From Gigaspora margarita (Eukaryota; Glomeromycota; Glomeromycetes; Diversisporales; Gigasporaceae), in assembly GCA_009809945.1 (NCBI GenBank), contig WTPW01000079.1:592153-656152 (forward strand): a stretch of DNA of 64,000 nt, in the 5' to 3' direction. Under the pieces are notes generated by a model, which saw only the letters and a program-made list of their open reading frames with translations, was not told where the DNA came from and made no database searches. The position numbers and the translations under genes were made by a program. This document shows positions 34,385-46,687 of the stretch, piece by piece; position 1 is the first letter of the stretch, and each line of letters begins with the position of its first letter.

Positions 34385-35090
34385 TAATCGAAGTTGATTT
34401 TTCAGTTAACATTACTTTCTAGGACTTTCAGGAGAAAGGAATAAATGAACATATAAAAATGAACAACGATAGGAGTAAAGATAGGAGTAAAGATAGGAAT
34501 CATATAGTTATTAGTCGACTAATTGACTAAATTTTTTCTTAGTCAGTTGATTGATTAGTCGATTAGTCAATTAGTTGATTAGTTGACTAGTTAATTAGTC
34601 AGTTAGTCAATTAGATGATTAGTTAATTAGTCGATTAGTTGATTAGTTGATTAGTTGATTAGTTGATTAGTCGATTAGTCAACTAGTCGATTAGTAATTA
34701 GTCTAACTGGTCAATTAGTCAATTAGTCGATTAGTCAACTGGTCGATTAGTCAATTAGTAATCATCTATTTCATAATTTATTGAGTATTCATTTTTTGTT
34801 TATTTATTCTTTTATAGTTAACTAGCTGACTAATCAACTAATCAACTAATCAATTAATTGATTAGTTGACTAATTGACTAATCGACTAATTGATTAGTCG
34901 ACAAATTGATTAGTCAACTAATCGAATAATTGACTAATCGATTAATCGATTAGTTAATTAGTTAATTTTTAATTAGTCAATGACTAACAGTTTTAGTCGA
35001 CTGACTAATTGACTAAAAATTTTTAACTGATTCCTATTCTTAGATAGAGAGTCAACTAGCATTTTGATTGGCTGTTAATTTTTTTGGGCA
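34385..35090. mobile_element. TAAGGCC-family MITE copy, interrupted
   Basis: Left end TCGAAGTTGATTTTTCAG, then TTAACATTACTTTCTAGGAC. Right-side interior GAGTCAACTAGCATTTTGAT, then TGGCTG is the complement of the 26969 copy's interior. A GATTAGTC foldback splits it, and its far terminus is missing. Confidence 0.5.
34490..35045. repeat. Foldback of GATTAGTC/GACTAATC repeats
   Basis: The left half is dozens of ~8-11-bp units (TTAGTCGATTAGTCAA). The right half, after a ~60-bp spacer near 34755-34815, is the same repeat in complement (GACTAATCGACTAATTG). Outer ends GATAGGAATC and GATTCCTATTC are complementary. Confidence 0.85.
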
Positions 35091-35705
35091 CTGTCTAGAT
35101 TATTCAATTATATATTTATATTATTATATTTAATTTATTTATTTTTTTATTATTATAAAATTATTGTCCGTCATGAGTCTCTGTTCATTTTTACCAATCA
35201 TTTGTTCAAGTAATGAGAAAATGATTATACTTTTTTTTAAAATGCTGCTTTTTTCAAATTACAGTTTGAAAGAATATTATGACATATATTATGTACTATG
35301 TGTTTAATTGTTTACTTGGTAAGCATGAGTGTGTATATGAATTTAATCTTGTAGAGGTATATGCTCATGAATATTTAATATTAGTATGGTAACTATATAA
35401 TTAATATTGCTGCATTTGGTAGATACTTAGAATAAAAAAAATCAATTGCACTTTGTCATTTTAAATTTGCCATATCCAACAAGTATAATCTGAATATAGG
35501 AAAACTTTGAAATAAGATCAGTTATGATGATTTCAATTTTAAAATTTTAATTATTGATCATTTGAATAATTAATAACAGAATCGTTATAAATTTATAATC
35601 GATCTAATGTCAATAAAATGTGCAGAATCAAGAATACAGAACATCAGTTATTTACATCCTCGGTTGTCATCTATTTGTTTTTTTTAAAAAAAATCAACTT
35701 TTATT
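35091..35705. other. No gene seen
   Basis: AT-rich non-coding DNA. A 78-codon frame at 35618-35854 crosses a MITE terminus and is not credible. Confidence 0.4.
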
Positions 35706-35945
35706 CGTTAGGTTGTTCAAAGTTAATTTTTCAATTAACATCATCCCCCTCATCAGCTCATTGTTGCTTGATTTCCCAAAAGTTAGTTCCCAGCTGGCTA
35801 ATTTCTGACACTATATTCCCAACAGAATGTTTTATCTATAGTATAATTTCTTGACAAGATATATCTCTAAAATAACATGTTTTTGACATCCCTTTTCTTG
35901 ACAAGACATATTTTCGAAAAGACATTTTAATAACATGATGTATTT

Positions 35946-37203
35946 CAGGTGCCCTACCATATTATTATGGACACTTTTTAAAAATTTATGTTGAGTTAAA
36001 TAAACAAGATTTAAAGCTAAAAATTGTACAAAATATTATTTAAATCTAAAGCTTTAAATAAAAAAAATTATAAAATTCTACGCATTACTTTTAAAATAAT
36101 TAAGATTTAAAATTTTTTAGTTTTTCATTTGTATAATTTACTAGTTTTTAATATAGTTTTAATATAATATGAATTCTAATTTTTAGGATATATAAAAGTT
36201 AATTTTTATTAAGTTAACTAAACTTAATTACTAAGTAAAATTTCATTCAGTAAGAAAAGTTACACATATTCTGAAAATTTTAAATTTTTAAAAATATTTT
36301 CATCAACTTACTAAAATATAATAAAAATTATTAAATTTAAAAATTTTTTAATTTTAAATTTAAATAATTTAACTTTTATATTTAATAATAATATTTAGTT
36401 TAAAAATACTTTAGTTTTAAATTAATAATTTAACTTTTATATTTAATATAATATTTAGTTTTAAATTTAGAGTGAATCTATTTGTCACCAGCAGTGACAG
36501 TCACTAGAGTGATCGACCAATTAGATCAAAGGATCATGTGTAATGTAAAAAATGCAAAAACTTAGATTTTTTTGAAAAATCACTTCTAACTTAAAATTTT
36601 GTCTATGAACCTACTTTTTTTTATACAAAAAAAATTCTTTACAAAATTGTACAATATACTAAGCTTTACCCAACCCTAACTATAGCTCTAACTCTGACCC
36701 TAATAATAGTAAGTTTTGATGCTTTGTTTTGTTTTGATCATAATGTTACATGATCTAATTGGTTGATCATGTTCTGGTAACAGTCACTGCTGGTAACAAA
36801 CACATTTTTTTCTTAAATTTAATAATTTAACTTTTATATTTAATACAATATTTGGTTTAAAATTTTTTAAAAGTTTTTAAAATTTAGAATTATATGTAAT
36901 TTATTATACTGAACAAATTTATACAATAATCATATTCAGTTTACTTAATAAAAAATTTTTTTAATATATAGAATTATGATAACAAACTTTTTAAAAATTA
37001 CTAATTTTGTACAAGTATAACATTACACAAAGCTGTGTGGCCTTAATTTAGCTTAAAATCTACTGCATAGAAATTTGTAGGCTTTTTTTATTTAAAAGCT
37101 TTAGATTTAAATAACATTTTATACAATTATTAGCTTTATATCTTGTTTATTTAGCTCAATATAAAATTTCAAAAAGTGTCCATAATAATATAGTAGGCCA
37201 CTG
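35946..37203. mobile_element. mariner-like TIR element B
   Basis: Left CAGGTGCCCTACCATATTAT and complement of right CAGTGGCCTACTATATTATT. Arms are about 120 bp with good pairing (AAATAAACAAGATTTAAAGC / AAATAAACAAGATATAAAGC). The terminal motif is shared with element A at 15924. No transposase. Confidence 0.7.
36471..36811. mobile_element. CACCAGCAGTGAC-terminus MITE
   Basis: The left end GTGAATCTATTTGTCACCAG and complement of the right end (ATGTGTTTGTTACCAGCAGT) pair for ~50 nt, including CCAATTAGATCA. The interior carries ACCCAACCCTAACTATAGC. A relative is at 42927-43160. Confidence 0.7.
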
Positions 37204-37965
37204 TATTTTTTGACATAACATATTTCCAATATCTCTTTTTTGACAAGATCTTTCCCTGATTTGAAATTTCATTTAAAAATAATTAGTATATTCAATACAA
37301 AAAAAAATTAAATGAGTAAGTTAGTGCCATTGTCGTGACTGAAGCTGGAAATGGCTGAAGTAAATTTTAATTATTTTAATATGAAAATTTCAAAAATTTT
37401 TTGGGCCTTTTGTTAGAGTGTTTTTTAGAGTTATGGTTAGTTTTAATTAAAAGGGTATAAGTGGATTTAGGTAGGGTTTATATTTTTAAGTCAAGGCTCC
37501 TAATTTCTAGTTTTAGCTATTTTTAGCTTCAGCTGCAAAACTTATTATTATAATATAGACTATAATGTGAATGAAAAATTAAATAAATAGCTTATCTTGT
37601 CATATTGAATTCATGCAAATAAAAAGTGAACAAAAAACTGTCAGTAAAATTGTTGTCAGAAAAAGTACATTCAATAAAACTTAGTGTTAAAGAAAAGTCC
37701 CATTAAGAATATGCCATGTCAAAGAAATGTCTTGTTGAAAATATGAGATGTCAGTAAAAGAAGTTGTAGAAAGCATGATATGTCAAGGAAATATTCTGTA
37801 AAAAAAAGTGTTGTAGATAAAACATTCTGTCAGGGATATTGTGTCAGGAAAATTAGCTGGCAAGGACTAGCTTTTAGGGAATCATACCGTAATCCCTCAG
37901 CTGAAGTCCCTCCAAAAATGATCAACCAATCAAAATACTGGATGAATCTTGCAAATCATAGGTGA

Positions 37966-38266
37966 CAATTATTTCGCCAACAATCACTTTACCAACATAA
38001 CATTTCACCAACAATTATTTACTAACATGTTCATTTTACTGACAGTTTATTTCACCAAAGCTCATTTCACTAACAAAGTAATTCTGGTCATTGTCATTAG
38101 AGTCAGAGTAGGGTTAGGTAAAATTAGTGAAGTTAGTGTGTTTTTAAAAAAAACTTGTCAGTGAGATGAGCATCAGGGAAATAAACTGTTGGTAAAATGA
38201 ACTTGTCAGAGAATATTTGTCAGTGAAATGTTATGTCGATAAAGTGACTGTCAGCGAAATAATACA
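37966..38266. repeat. Foldback of CACCAACA / TTGGTGAA-type repeats
   Basis: The left half (TTACCAACATAACATTTCAC, AACATGTTCATTTTACTGAC) is complementary to the right half (GTCAGTGAAATGTTATGTCG, GGTAAAATGAACTTGTCAG). The centre carries a GTAGGGTTAGG phrase. It interrupts the TAAGGCC element. Confidence 0.65.
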
Positions 38267-38439
38267 GATCTGCAAATTACCTTATTACATCAACCCATGA
38301 AATTTGACCATATCTGTTCATTTTTATATGTTTGTATCATTTTACCCCTCACTCCTACCCGAGAGTGATGTTAACCAAAGAATCGTCTTTGAATGGCCTT
38401 ATGTGAATTTTGTATCTTTGATATAATATTAGCTGGAAT

Positions 38440-38719
38440 ATGAATAACGTTCATAACATGCATTAGTGAATCACATACTGTATCAACAAAATAATGAGGT
38501 TTACAACAGTAGTTCTTATAGAAACTATAACAATTTCAACGCGAACTAACTCAATTCTAACCATATATTATAATTATTAGAATGGCAAGCAAGTTTTGTA
38601 TAATAATTTTTTACAGTAATTCATGATAGTAATTTCAATGCAAACTCAACTATGTATAATGTTCTAAATAGGTTTTGTTTTGTAACAGAATTTTTTATAG
38701 TAATTCATAAAATCATAAA
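38440..38719. repeat. ~95-bp degenerate satellite (block 3)
   Basis: ACGCGAACTAACTCAATTCT and TTTTTTACAGTAATTCATGA phrases match blocks 1 and 2. It is interrupted at 38720 by the next element. Confidence 0.6.
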
Positions 38720-39001
38720 GGGGGTTCCCAAAGATTCCCCTTATGTCAAGAAAATGATCTACATCTGATATAACAAAATTTTGATAATAATACCCCCTTT
38801 TTGTTTATTTTAACATAGAAAAGCTCTTATTATAGGTAAAATTTCATAATATGCATTTTTTACTTAGAAATCAGGGCTGGTTGTCATAGTAAAATTTTGT
38901 GCTATTATGGGATCCAAAGATCCTGCAATTTTTATTGGTTCCGACAGCGATCTGCATGATCTGTGACTCAGAATTTTCTTGATATAAGGGTACTCGTCCC
39001 C
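38720..39001. mobile_element. MITE-like element, GGGG..CCCC ends
   Basis: Left CCCCTTATGTCAAGAAAATG and complement of right ACCCTTATATCAAGAAAATT align after slightly different GGGG ends. TSD unresolved. Confidence 0.45.
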
Positions 39002-39237
39002 AAAATTCTGGGTCGGGTTACGTCAGAGTGAATCAGAATCAAGATTGGCTGGATCAGAATTAATTTTGCCCCATGATCATAAAAAATTTTACTAATAAAT
39101 CATATCCATTCATTAAGTAAAAAGTGCCCAGCTGATAATTTTGCTATAGAACCTGATAACAACTAGGGTTAAATGCTGACCTAGATCTGACACATCTGAC
39201 CTGAATTTTGGTGACCCTCCTGTAAAATTCGTAATTT
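39002..39237 (-). repeat. Dispersed repeats R3 and R1, second copies
   Basis: 39002-39115 is the complement of 25985-26125, and 39130-39235 is the complement of 22050-22165. They touch each other here. Confidence 0.6.
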
Positions 39238-39291
39238 ATGATAGAAAGTACGATAATCTCAATACAAAATAACTCACCTTTTCGTCATTAC

Positions 39292-40103
39292 CAGAATAGG
39301 GGGATGGCTAAAGCCAGGTGCGTTTATATAGTTTTATTATTTAATTAAAATTAGGGTAAGGGTTAGTTAGGGTTAGGATTAGAGCTTAATTTATAAGTAA
39401 AATTGTCTTCCCGACACTTTTTATTAATGCTTCTAGACAGGTTTAGGCACTCGTTTCTTGTATTTTTGGCGTTTTTCACTTTGTTCTTTGTTTTTGTCTT
39501 GTCGGCCTGATCAGTTAAGAAATCAGAACATCGGTCGGTCGATTGTCCCATAGCAATTGTGTCACCTACCACATGATTACATAGCAAATAACGAAGGATT
39601 TATTCGAGAGAGGTGTGTTAGATTTGGCGAGTGGTAATAAAGGAATGTGATTTATAATATTTATGACTTAGGTAATTATTATTTAGGCAAAGTTGGAACT
39701 TGATTATTGTTCCCAAAGGGCCAGACGGCCTTTATTTATAATTATTGTAAATCTATTTTTACATGTCAAGATCATAGGTATCTTTAATATTCTCCATAAA
39801 CCCAATATTTGCCATATATCTGACATTATTAATATCATAATGATCCTTGGTATCCTTGATATCACCCATATCTGAGGTATCCGGGGAATCTGCCAGATCT
39901 GGAGTATCTGGCTGGCAAACCCAAAATAAGAAATACCCAGGGTCACGAGGCAAGTGTTGGTACGCCAAAAAGAGATCTATACATAGGGCCGGGCTGCTGA
40001 TGTGGGGACTGCAGGGGCAGGGGTTACAGGTCACGTTTCCGGTCTCACACCGCAAAGATCAAATTTTATGATTTGATTGGCTTTTAGACGATCCCCAGAA
40101 TAG
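39292..40103. mobile_element. MULE-derived element, copy 3, with long insert
   Basis: The direct repeat CAGAATAG at 39292-39299 and 40096-40103 brackets termini GGGATGGCTAAAGCC and (complement) GGGATCGTCTAAAAGCC. The first ~220 bp align with copies 1 and 2, including TTAGGGTTAGG and TTGTATTTTTGGCG. Removing the element restores ATTACCAGAATAGTAAGTTT, the expected phrase of the surrounding satellite. Confidence 0.8.
39600..40065. other. GC-richer cargo within the MULE derivative
   Basis: This segment is not shared with the other two short copies. It contains repeated GATATC/GGTATC-type words at 39770-39915 and a clearly GC-richer piece at 39880-40050 (GGGCCGGGCTGCTGATGTGG). Overlapping frames of 74-98 codons exist on both strands. 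The minus-strand 39759-40055 frame has CNPCPCSPH and a DTPDLADSPDTSDMGD stretch, but none has a recognised domain. It could be captured host DNA. Confidence 0.45.
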
Positions 40104-41400
40104 TAAGTTTTGTAGCGGATTTTTTATGGTAGCACAGTAGGAACCACACAATTTATTCATAGGCTTTATACCAAATTTTTTACAGTAATCACTAGACTTC
40201 TATGCAAACTGACTTAACTTTAATCACAAACTACAGTCACTGAATAGTGAGAAGGTTTATAACAGAATTTTTTAAAGTAATTCATGATAGAAATCATAAT
40301 TTCAATGCAAATTAACAATCTTAATCACATATTATGTTCAAGTAAGTTCGTAACAGAATTTTTTATAGCGGCTCATAATAGAAATATGATAATTCTACCA
40401 CTAACACATCTTTCTTTGTTACCGGAATGGCACACTAATTTTGTACAGAAGTTTTACATTGGCTTACAAAAGAAATCCAACATTTTATTCCAATCCACCT
40501 CAACATACTACATATCACTAGAATGGCAAGTTTTGTAAAAACATTTTTTACAGTAACATGATAATTTTAATGCAGCTAACTCATAACTACATACTAAGAT
40601 CACTTATGTTCATCAACAGAATTTGTACAATAGAAATCTTGATAATTTCAATACATACCAACTAACCTTAGCTACATATTATATTTCGAGCATGTTTGTA
40701 ACAGATTTGTTATAGTAACATTGTAGAAATTGCAATAATTACAATGTAAACTAACTTGACCTTTAACCATATATAGGGGTCAATAAGATAACAAGCAAGT
40801 TCTGCAACAAAATTTTTTATAAGTAATTCATAATATAATTATGGTAATTTCAATACAAAATGGCCTAATCTTGATCACTATGTATCATGTTAGCAAGTAT
40901 GCCATGTAGCAGAATTTTACAGTAGTCATAAATAGAAATAATGCAAACCATTTAATCTTACCACATACTGCAGTTACTGAAAAACGACTAAGTTCCATAA
41001 CAGATCTTTTTTACAGTAATATAATAGAAATTACAATAATTCCAATGCAATTAACAAACAACTGTAGTAAACCAACTTTATATATTATGTGTTGAGTAAG
41101 TTTTGCAACCGATAAAAATAATACTAGAAATCACAATAATTCTAATGCAAACTAACTCAACCACATACTATGACCACCGGAATACAAAGTTTCTTAACAG
41201 AATTTGTTACTATGAGTAATATAATAAAATTACGATATTCAATACAAACAAATTCAACCTTAACTACATAGAAATCACAATTATCCCAACGCCAACTGCA
41301 GTAACGCAACCTTAAACAACATACTGCGGTAACAGGGAAGCATGGATAGTGATTAAGCCCTGTAACAGAATTTTTTACAATAACTCATGATAGAAATAAT
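40104..41400. repeat. ~95-bp degenerate satellite (block 4)
   Basis: Continues the phrase interrupted at 39292. At least twelve degenerate units with ACAGAATTTTTTACAGTAA, CATGATAGAAAT and CAAACTAACTCAACC phrases. Confidence 0.7.
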
Positions 41401-42926
41401 GTCACTTATCTTTCCTTTACAATTCATTGAATCCTATAACCGTCTCAATTTTTCACATACTTTGGAAGGTAGTTACCACCAGTAGTGCTGCCACCAGCTC
41501 ACTCTACTGTTATGATAATACTGTGCGCAACCTCATTTGCTAATTTTTCCAGAGACTATTATCGTTTCATATTGAATTATTCAGTTCAAATTAGTCATGA
41601 TCTTTAGTTGTATTTATTTTCAGCACTGACTAACTAGCATTCTTCTAGTCATGTGATTGGTCATGGTTATTCTTTTTAATTGAAGCATTTGAAACAATTT
41701 ATTTTTGTGCTAATCTATCTACTCTTGTTAATATATGATTATTTTTTTGAAAATTATTTTAAAATATGAATTTTTAGCGTTATCAAATCTGTAAGGTCGC
41801 CAGCGTGCCCCATTTACACTTGTAATATAATAAAATCGTTCTCATTACCTTCTTTTAATATCTTTATGATTGTGAATTCGGTAAAATCAATACTTACCCA
41901 TCCCTATTTACCGGAAAAGTACTAACCAAACCAACAAGGTATAGAAAAAGTGTATAAGCGATACCTCCCTGGTGATTTTGGAAATAAGTCAAATAACCTT
42001 TAAATATATTTCCAGCGGTTGTATTCTTCATATGTGCTATTAATATTTTCAAGTATCGTTTTAAATTCGGTCAATTCCTACAAGATATTTGCAATTATAT
42101 GAAAAATTTTAGGTCATTTTCGCTGGAGGTCGTTTTTTCGAATCTTTATTCTAACAACATTTCATCAGATTTATATAACAAATTTGTAATGAAGATTAAT
42201 CTCATTTAATTTATTATAATACGAAATGGATGTAAGATTTACCACATGATTATACCGAATGATTAGATGTCTGACGCTGTAGTATACGAATTTTAGTTTA
42301 AAACTTCTAGTGCAATATATGGCAATTCCACAAACTTCGTCTCCCTTGTCCTATCGATGTAAATTATTTAAAAAATATTTCTGTTATGTATGTAACATTA
42401 ACATAATAAAAAAAATAGCTTTTTAAATATACATATTGTTTTAATTTCTAAAAACTTCAACCTATTTTTGAATAAAATAAAAAATACTAAAATCATATAC
42501 TTATACAGCAAGTTTTTAATTGTAAATACATACTTAGATGTAATTTAGGTTTAATTTATACGGTTGAACTTTAAATTTCAGTAGTATCGCATTGCAAATT
42601 CATAATTGGCTGCATATTTTGCCTACAAATCACCTGGATATTCAAATGTTTCATTCCTAATTTTGTGCGATTGCATCTTACACTATGTAATTTACAATTA
42701 GCATTCCGTAGTGAGTTATGGTTCTGGATGTAAAAAAAATGGTTACAATTTTTCCTGTATTAGGAAAACTATAACATTTCTTATGCCGAACTAAAATAAA
42801 ATTCACAAATTCTTAACTCGCTATATTCACAATTATTTACAGAAAAAGATTATAAGTTGACTGCATACAATAATCAATTTATTATATTTTTAATATTTGG
42901 TTTTAATTTAATTTAGTTTTATTAAG
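41401..42926. other. No gene seen
   Basis: Comparatively unique AT-rich DNA. No coherent frame was found on either strand. Confidence 0.4.
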
Positions 42927-43160
42927 AAAAATGTGCTTGTCACCGGCGGTGACAGTAACCAGATTTGGGTTAGGGTTAGATTTAGAGGTAGAAGCAGATT
43001 TATTATATAATAAACGTCTCAAGAAACATTTTTTGCTAGATACAAACGACGGTTTCATAGAGTTATTGCGATTTGTAATTTTTTTGAATTTTCTTGTCAT
43101 ACCTAATCTTTCTATTGATTTGCTTGGAACTGTCACCGCCGGTTACAAATAGATTCACCC
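42927..43160. mobile_element. CACCGGCGGTGAC-terminus MITE, 234 bp
   Basis: The left end AATGTGCTTGTCACCGGCGG and complement of the right end (GAATCTATTTGTAACCGGCG) pair for ~35 nt. Each terminus also contains a CACCGGCGGTG self-palindrome. The interior begins with GGGTTAGGGTTAG. Frames across it on both strands are incidental. Confidence 0.75.
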
Positions 43161-43337
43161 TTAATTTAAATACTTTATTCACTATCTTAATACTTTTGAT
43201 ATTTATTCAATTATTTAATAATGATATTAAATTTTAGGATTTTTTTTTATTAATTTGAAATATTTCATATTCTTCTGCTGAAAAACCTGAAAATAAACTC
43301 AATTCACAAGTGATCACCGACTCATTAACGTATACAG

Positions 43338-43486
43338 CTTAGATGTTGGAGCCGGTTTTAAATATCTGAGTTTATCACATCAATTATTATTGATAATTGA
43401 TGTGATTGCTCGAATTTTGGTGTGATGAACTCGAATTTTATGTGATAAACTCGAATATTTAAAACAGGCTCCAGCCTCTAATACAG
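43338..43486. repeat. Foldback hairpin with triple GAACTCGAATTTT arm
   Basis: GGAGCCGGTTTTAAATATCT, then GAGTTTATCACAT, pairs with the complement ending GGCTCCAGCCTC. The centre is the palindrome CAATTATTATTGATAATTG. On the right side three short units alternate (GCTCGAATTTTGG, ACTCGAATTTTAT, ACTCGAATATTTA). Confidence 0.65.
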
Positions 43487-45769
43487 CTACATTTTATCAT
43501 ATGCCCTTTGTCAGTTCAGCCGTTAATATCTTGATTCAATTTTATGGCTAATAATAAGGCTAAACCAAACTTTACCACCAAAGACTAGACTATAATAAGG
43601 ATTACTTAAAATCAATTTTGAATATTACCATTTTTCAATGAAAAAATAAAGCTTTCATTGCAATTCCAAAATGAAATAGCAGCAAAACCATCTCTGCTTC
43701 CATGAAAAAGTAATTTAAATTCATATGAATTATCTGGTAATTAAATATGCACTATTTTTTTTTATCAACCCATGTACGTTATTAGCAATATCATTACCAG
43801 CATTTGAAAATAACGAAAATAAGGTAAACAATTTTGTAAAATAGTCTTTAAAGTAATAAAATTTTCATGAGACTAGTCTTCAGGATCGGATTGCAGGCCT
43901 GGATTTTGTGAAATTCCACATTTTATAACATGACCCAAATTTTTACTTCTTTCATTTGTAAATCATTTCGACTAATAAGTGACCAAAGCGCTTTCTTGAA
44001 GTGTGAAGGATTCTTCAGTCAAAAATCTTATTAGGATACTTTACACAATATCATTACATCAATTTTGTAAATATTAGAGTCTATTATCTTGAAAATTTAT
44101 TGATAAATTCGATTAAAATGTAAATGAAGCCAATGAGCTTCCTTTTCAATTAGTGATTATGAAGTTAATGGCCAATTTCAAAAAGAAATTTATAGGAAAA
44201 GTTCATGAGCTCAAAAATAAACGATACATCATGTTTTTCAAGTAAGACGATTGATTCCTCCGTATATATATCTTTTATAAAATTTAGATTTCTTCTTTAA
44301 ACATAATGTAAGGTTAAATCATATACAATACAATAAATAAAATAACTTACTTAATAATGATTTAAAATTGTTGGGTGGAAAGATTTTTTCATTATGAATT
44401 TTAATATTATTTTGTCTTTGCTAAGATCGTCAATACATTATGAAAATATAAATATCTGTATCTTAAATTGCTGAATGTTCACGAAATATCTTTGTGTTTA
44501 GAGGTTCACGAACATTAATAACTATAATAAAATACTTTTTATTATCAAGAAGTTCAAGATAATTATTTGAAAATTTTCAAAGAATTTTAGTGTCATTTTA
44601 ATTAAGTTAAAACTTTTAATGACTCGATAAGGACGTAAATATACTTTCACAAAAACAAATTCTCATAGGAAAACTATTATATGATTGGCTGATTTATGTT
44701 GATAGAAATGTGATTATTGCATTTGCCAACTAAATCAAATGAATTTTTAAAGATGTGAAATTTATAAAAAATGGAATCTTCTCTTTTAGGTAAGTCATTG
44801 GGTTATTGATTATTTTTGATTATTTTTTCACAGTGAATATAGCGTTCTTTCAAGACTAGAAATGACCTTTGCGGTGATTTTTAGTTGTGAAAATACACTC
44901 TCATGAAGTACTTTAAGCCTCATAAATAAGTTACTCTGGATTTATTTGCATCAGACAATCAGACGAAAGTCCTTCTATGAGACTAATTCTGATTTCTGAG
45001 TACTAAGGTAATACAAAGAGTAATTGTAGCCATAGGTACCAAAAAAAAATTGTAACAGTCGTGTGTGTACTTACATACATAACAAAAAATACTGTTTCTG
45101 ATGGAAGAGAAAATTCGATTTCGTACATTTCTTGATAGATTTTTTAAAGGCCAATTTCTCATAAGATTGCTTAGTTATAATGGGAATATTAAGATCATGA
45201 TTTCAGAATAATCCATGACATTAATATCGACATTATCTAAACATTAATCCTTAAAATAATACATTAAGGGAATTTACAATGAAAAACTTTTGCGCTTCTT
45301 TCACTTCCTTTTTTAGACGATAACTTTACCTTTCGTAAGTAACTCAAATGGCCTAAAAAATTTTTTTAAAAAAATAAAAAAGTATATAATCAAAAATAAA
45401 TATAAAGATCACAAATCGATATCTGAGATATGGCAATAAGTGCGAAAAATGTATAAAAATATAATAAGAACCAGGGAAGAAATTGATTTTTTTTACACCT
45501 AATAAGGACTGTTCCGACGACCCATTAGGAACACGCACGTATCTAGCGAAAATTTTATTAAAAACAGTGTGAGACACTTAAATAGCAACAACTGTTTTGA
45601 AATTATATTTTACCTTGTCAGCTCTCAATCAATTTGCATTAACCAATAAGATTTTGGAAAATAAAGAAGTGTCTAATATATTATAATATCGACACTTAAA
45701 CAAATTTTAATTTAAATTTTGGCTATGAAAGTTCAGAAGCACAAAGTATTATGTAGGTTGAGACTATAA
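43487..45769. other. No supported gene
   Basis: Less repetitive than its surroundings. The longest frame (45353-45577, minus, 74 codons) ends in a Phe/Ile/Tyr-rich run encoded by an A/T tract and has no domain. Confidence 0.4.
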
Positions 45770-45870
45770 AACGAAATACAGAAATATGATGGAACAAAAT
45801 ACGGTGAAACAAAATACAAATACGGCAAAACGAAATACAAATACAGTGAAATGGAATACAAATACAGCAG
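45770..45870. repeat. ~15/29-bp tandem repeat GAAATACAAATACAGT
   Basis: Six or so copies of ACGAAATACAAATACRGYRAAA. The cysteine/isoleucine-rich minus-strand frame over it (45723-45923) is repeat translation. Confidence 0.7.
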
Positions 45871-45957
45871 AAATTATTGATTAGATAACTAGCATTAAAA
45901 CAATCCTGACCTATGATCAACATAATTTGCCTAGTGTTAAAAAAATTTTTTCGTATA

Positions 45958-46130
45958 CAGTCAGACCTCTCTAAATCATGGCTGAGGACCTATAAAAAAT
46001 TATGTGTTTGGAGAGATATGCGTTTAGAGAGGTAAAAATTTATAAGTAAACATATGAATCGGGACCAAGTCAAGCCATGCATTTAGAGAGGTTATGCATT
46101 TAGGGAGGTTGATTTAGAGAGGTCTGATTG
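45958..46130. mobile_element. CAGTCAGACCTCTCTAAA MITE, copy 2
   Basis: Terminal CAGTCAGACCTCTCTAAA and the complementary GAGGTCTGATTG end are flanked by TA on each side. Internal GCATTTAGAGAGGTTATGC is shared with copy 1 at 16515. Confidence 0.8.
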
Positions 46131-46271
46131 TAGTTAGTTAAATGATTTCCAATTACTAAGATCTGATAAACTTCTGTATTCTATAATTCTATTGAAACTT
46201 GGCTTTAATTAATTAAGCATTATCAAGTAAAAATCTTAATCAAATTTTATACACATATTTATACATTAAAA

Positions 46272-46415
46272 AAATCGGCTTGATGTAGCAGGCATGGCTA
46301 ATTTTTAAATATCTGCTTGGTCAAGTCTACAAATTTAGTTGGCCTTATTAATTTAATTATTAACAGTTAAGACTGGCAGTGAAGCCACCACATGATTTTG
46401 TGCTAGTTATATAAA
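46272..46415 (+). repeat. Dispersed repeat R4, copy 1
   Basis: ATCTGCTTGGTCAAGTCTAC, AAATTTAGTTGGCCTT and AACAGTTAAGACTGGCAG match the complement of 54765-54900 in order. Confidence 0.65.
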
Positions 46416-46687
46416 ATAAATCATGAGTGGCTAATATAAAATATTTGTATTAATTTTTTCATATTTAATTTATTTATATATTTAATTTTGTTTCATAAAT
46501 AATTTTTAATATTTAAATTTTTTCATATTTATTTTTTTTTTTGTATGGTGCATGTAGCCTAGAACCAACTTCAAGTGACCTCTAATAACTTTGTAAAATA
46601 AAAATTATTATAACTAATGATGTTATTATAACTAATGATAACAATATTATAACAAAAAAGAAATAATTCTGTAAATTAATTATTAAA

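Larger units (their letters stand above)
35849..37862. repeat. TTGACA-type short repeats flanking the mariner-like element
   Basis: Phrases such as TTCTTGACAAGAYATATYT and GTCAGTAAAA recur at 35849-35945, 37206-37262 and, more degenerate, 37625-37862. They look like arms of a foldback into which the 35946-37203 element inserted. Confidence 0.5.
35708..38401. mobile_element. TAAGGCC-family element expanded by nested insertions
   Basis: The left end AGGTTGTTCAAAGTTAATTT and complement of the right end (AAGGCCATTCAAAGACGATT) are the family termini, both followed by a TTAACATCA piece. Interior landmarks CAGCTGAAGTCCC, CCAATCAAAATACTGGATG (~37935) and CTACCCGAGAGTGATG (~38360) match the 26969 copy. 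The ~2.4 kb excess is accounted for by the insertions listed next. Confidence 0.65.

Noticed and set aside
42903..43152. Overlapping frames of 73-77 codons on both strands
   Set aside because: They span both ends of the CACCGGCGGTGAC MITE; no domain.
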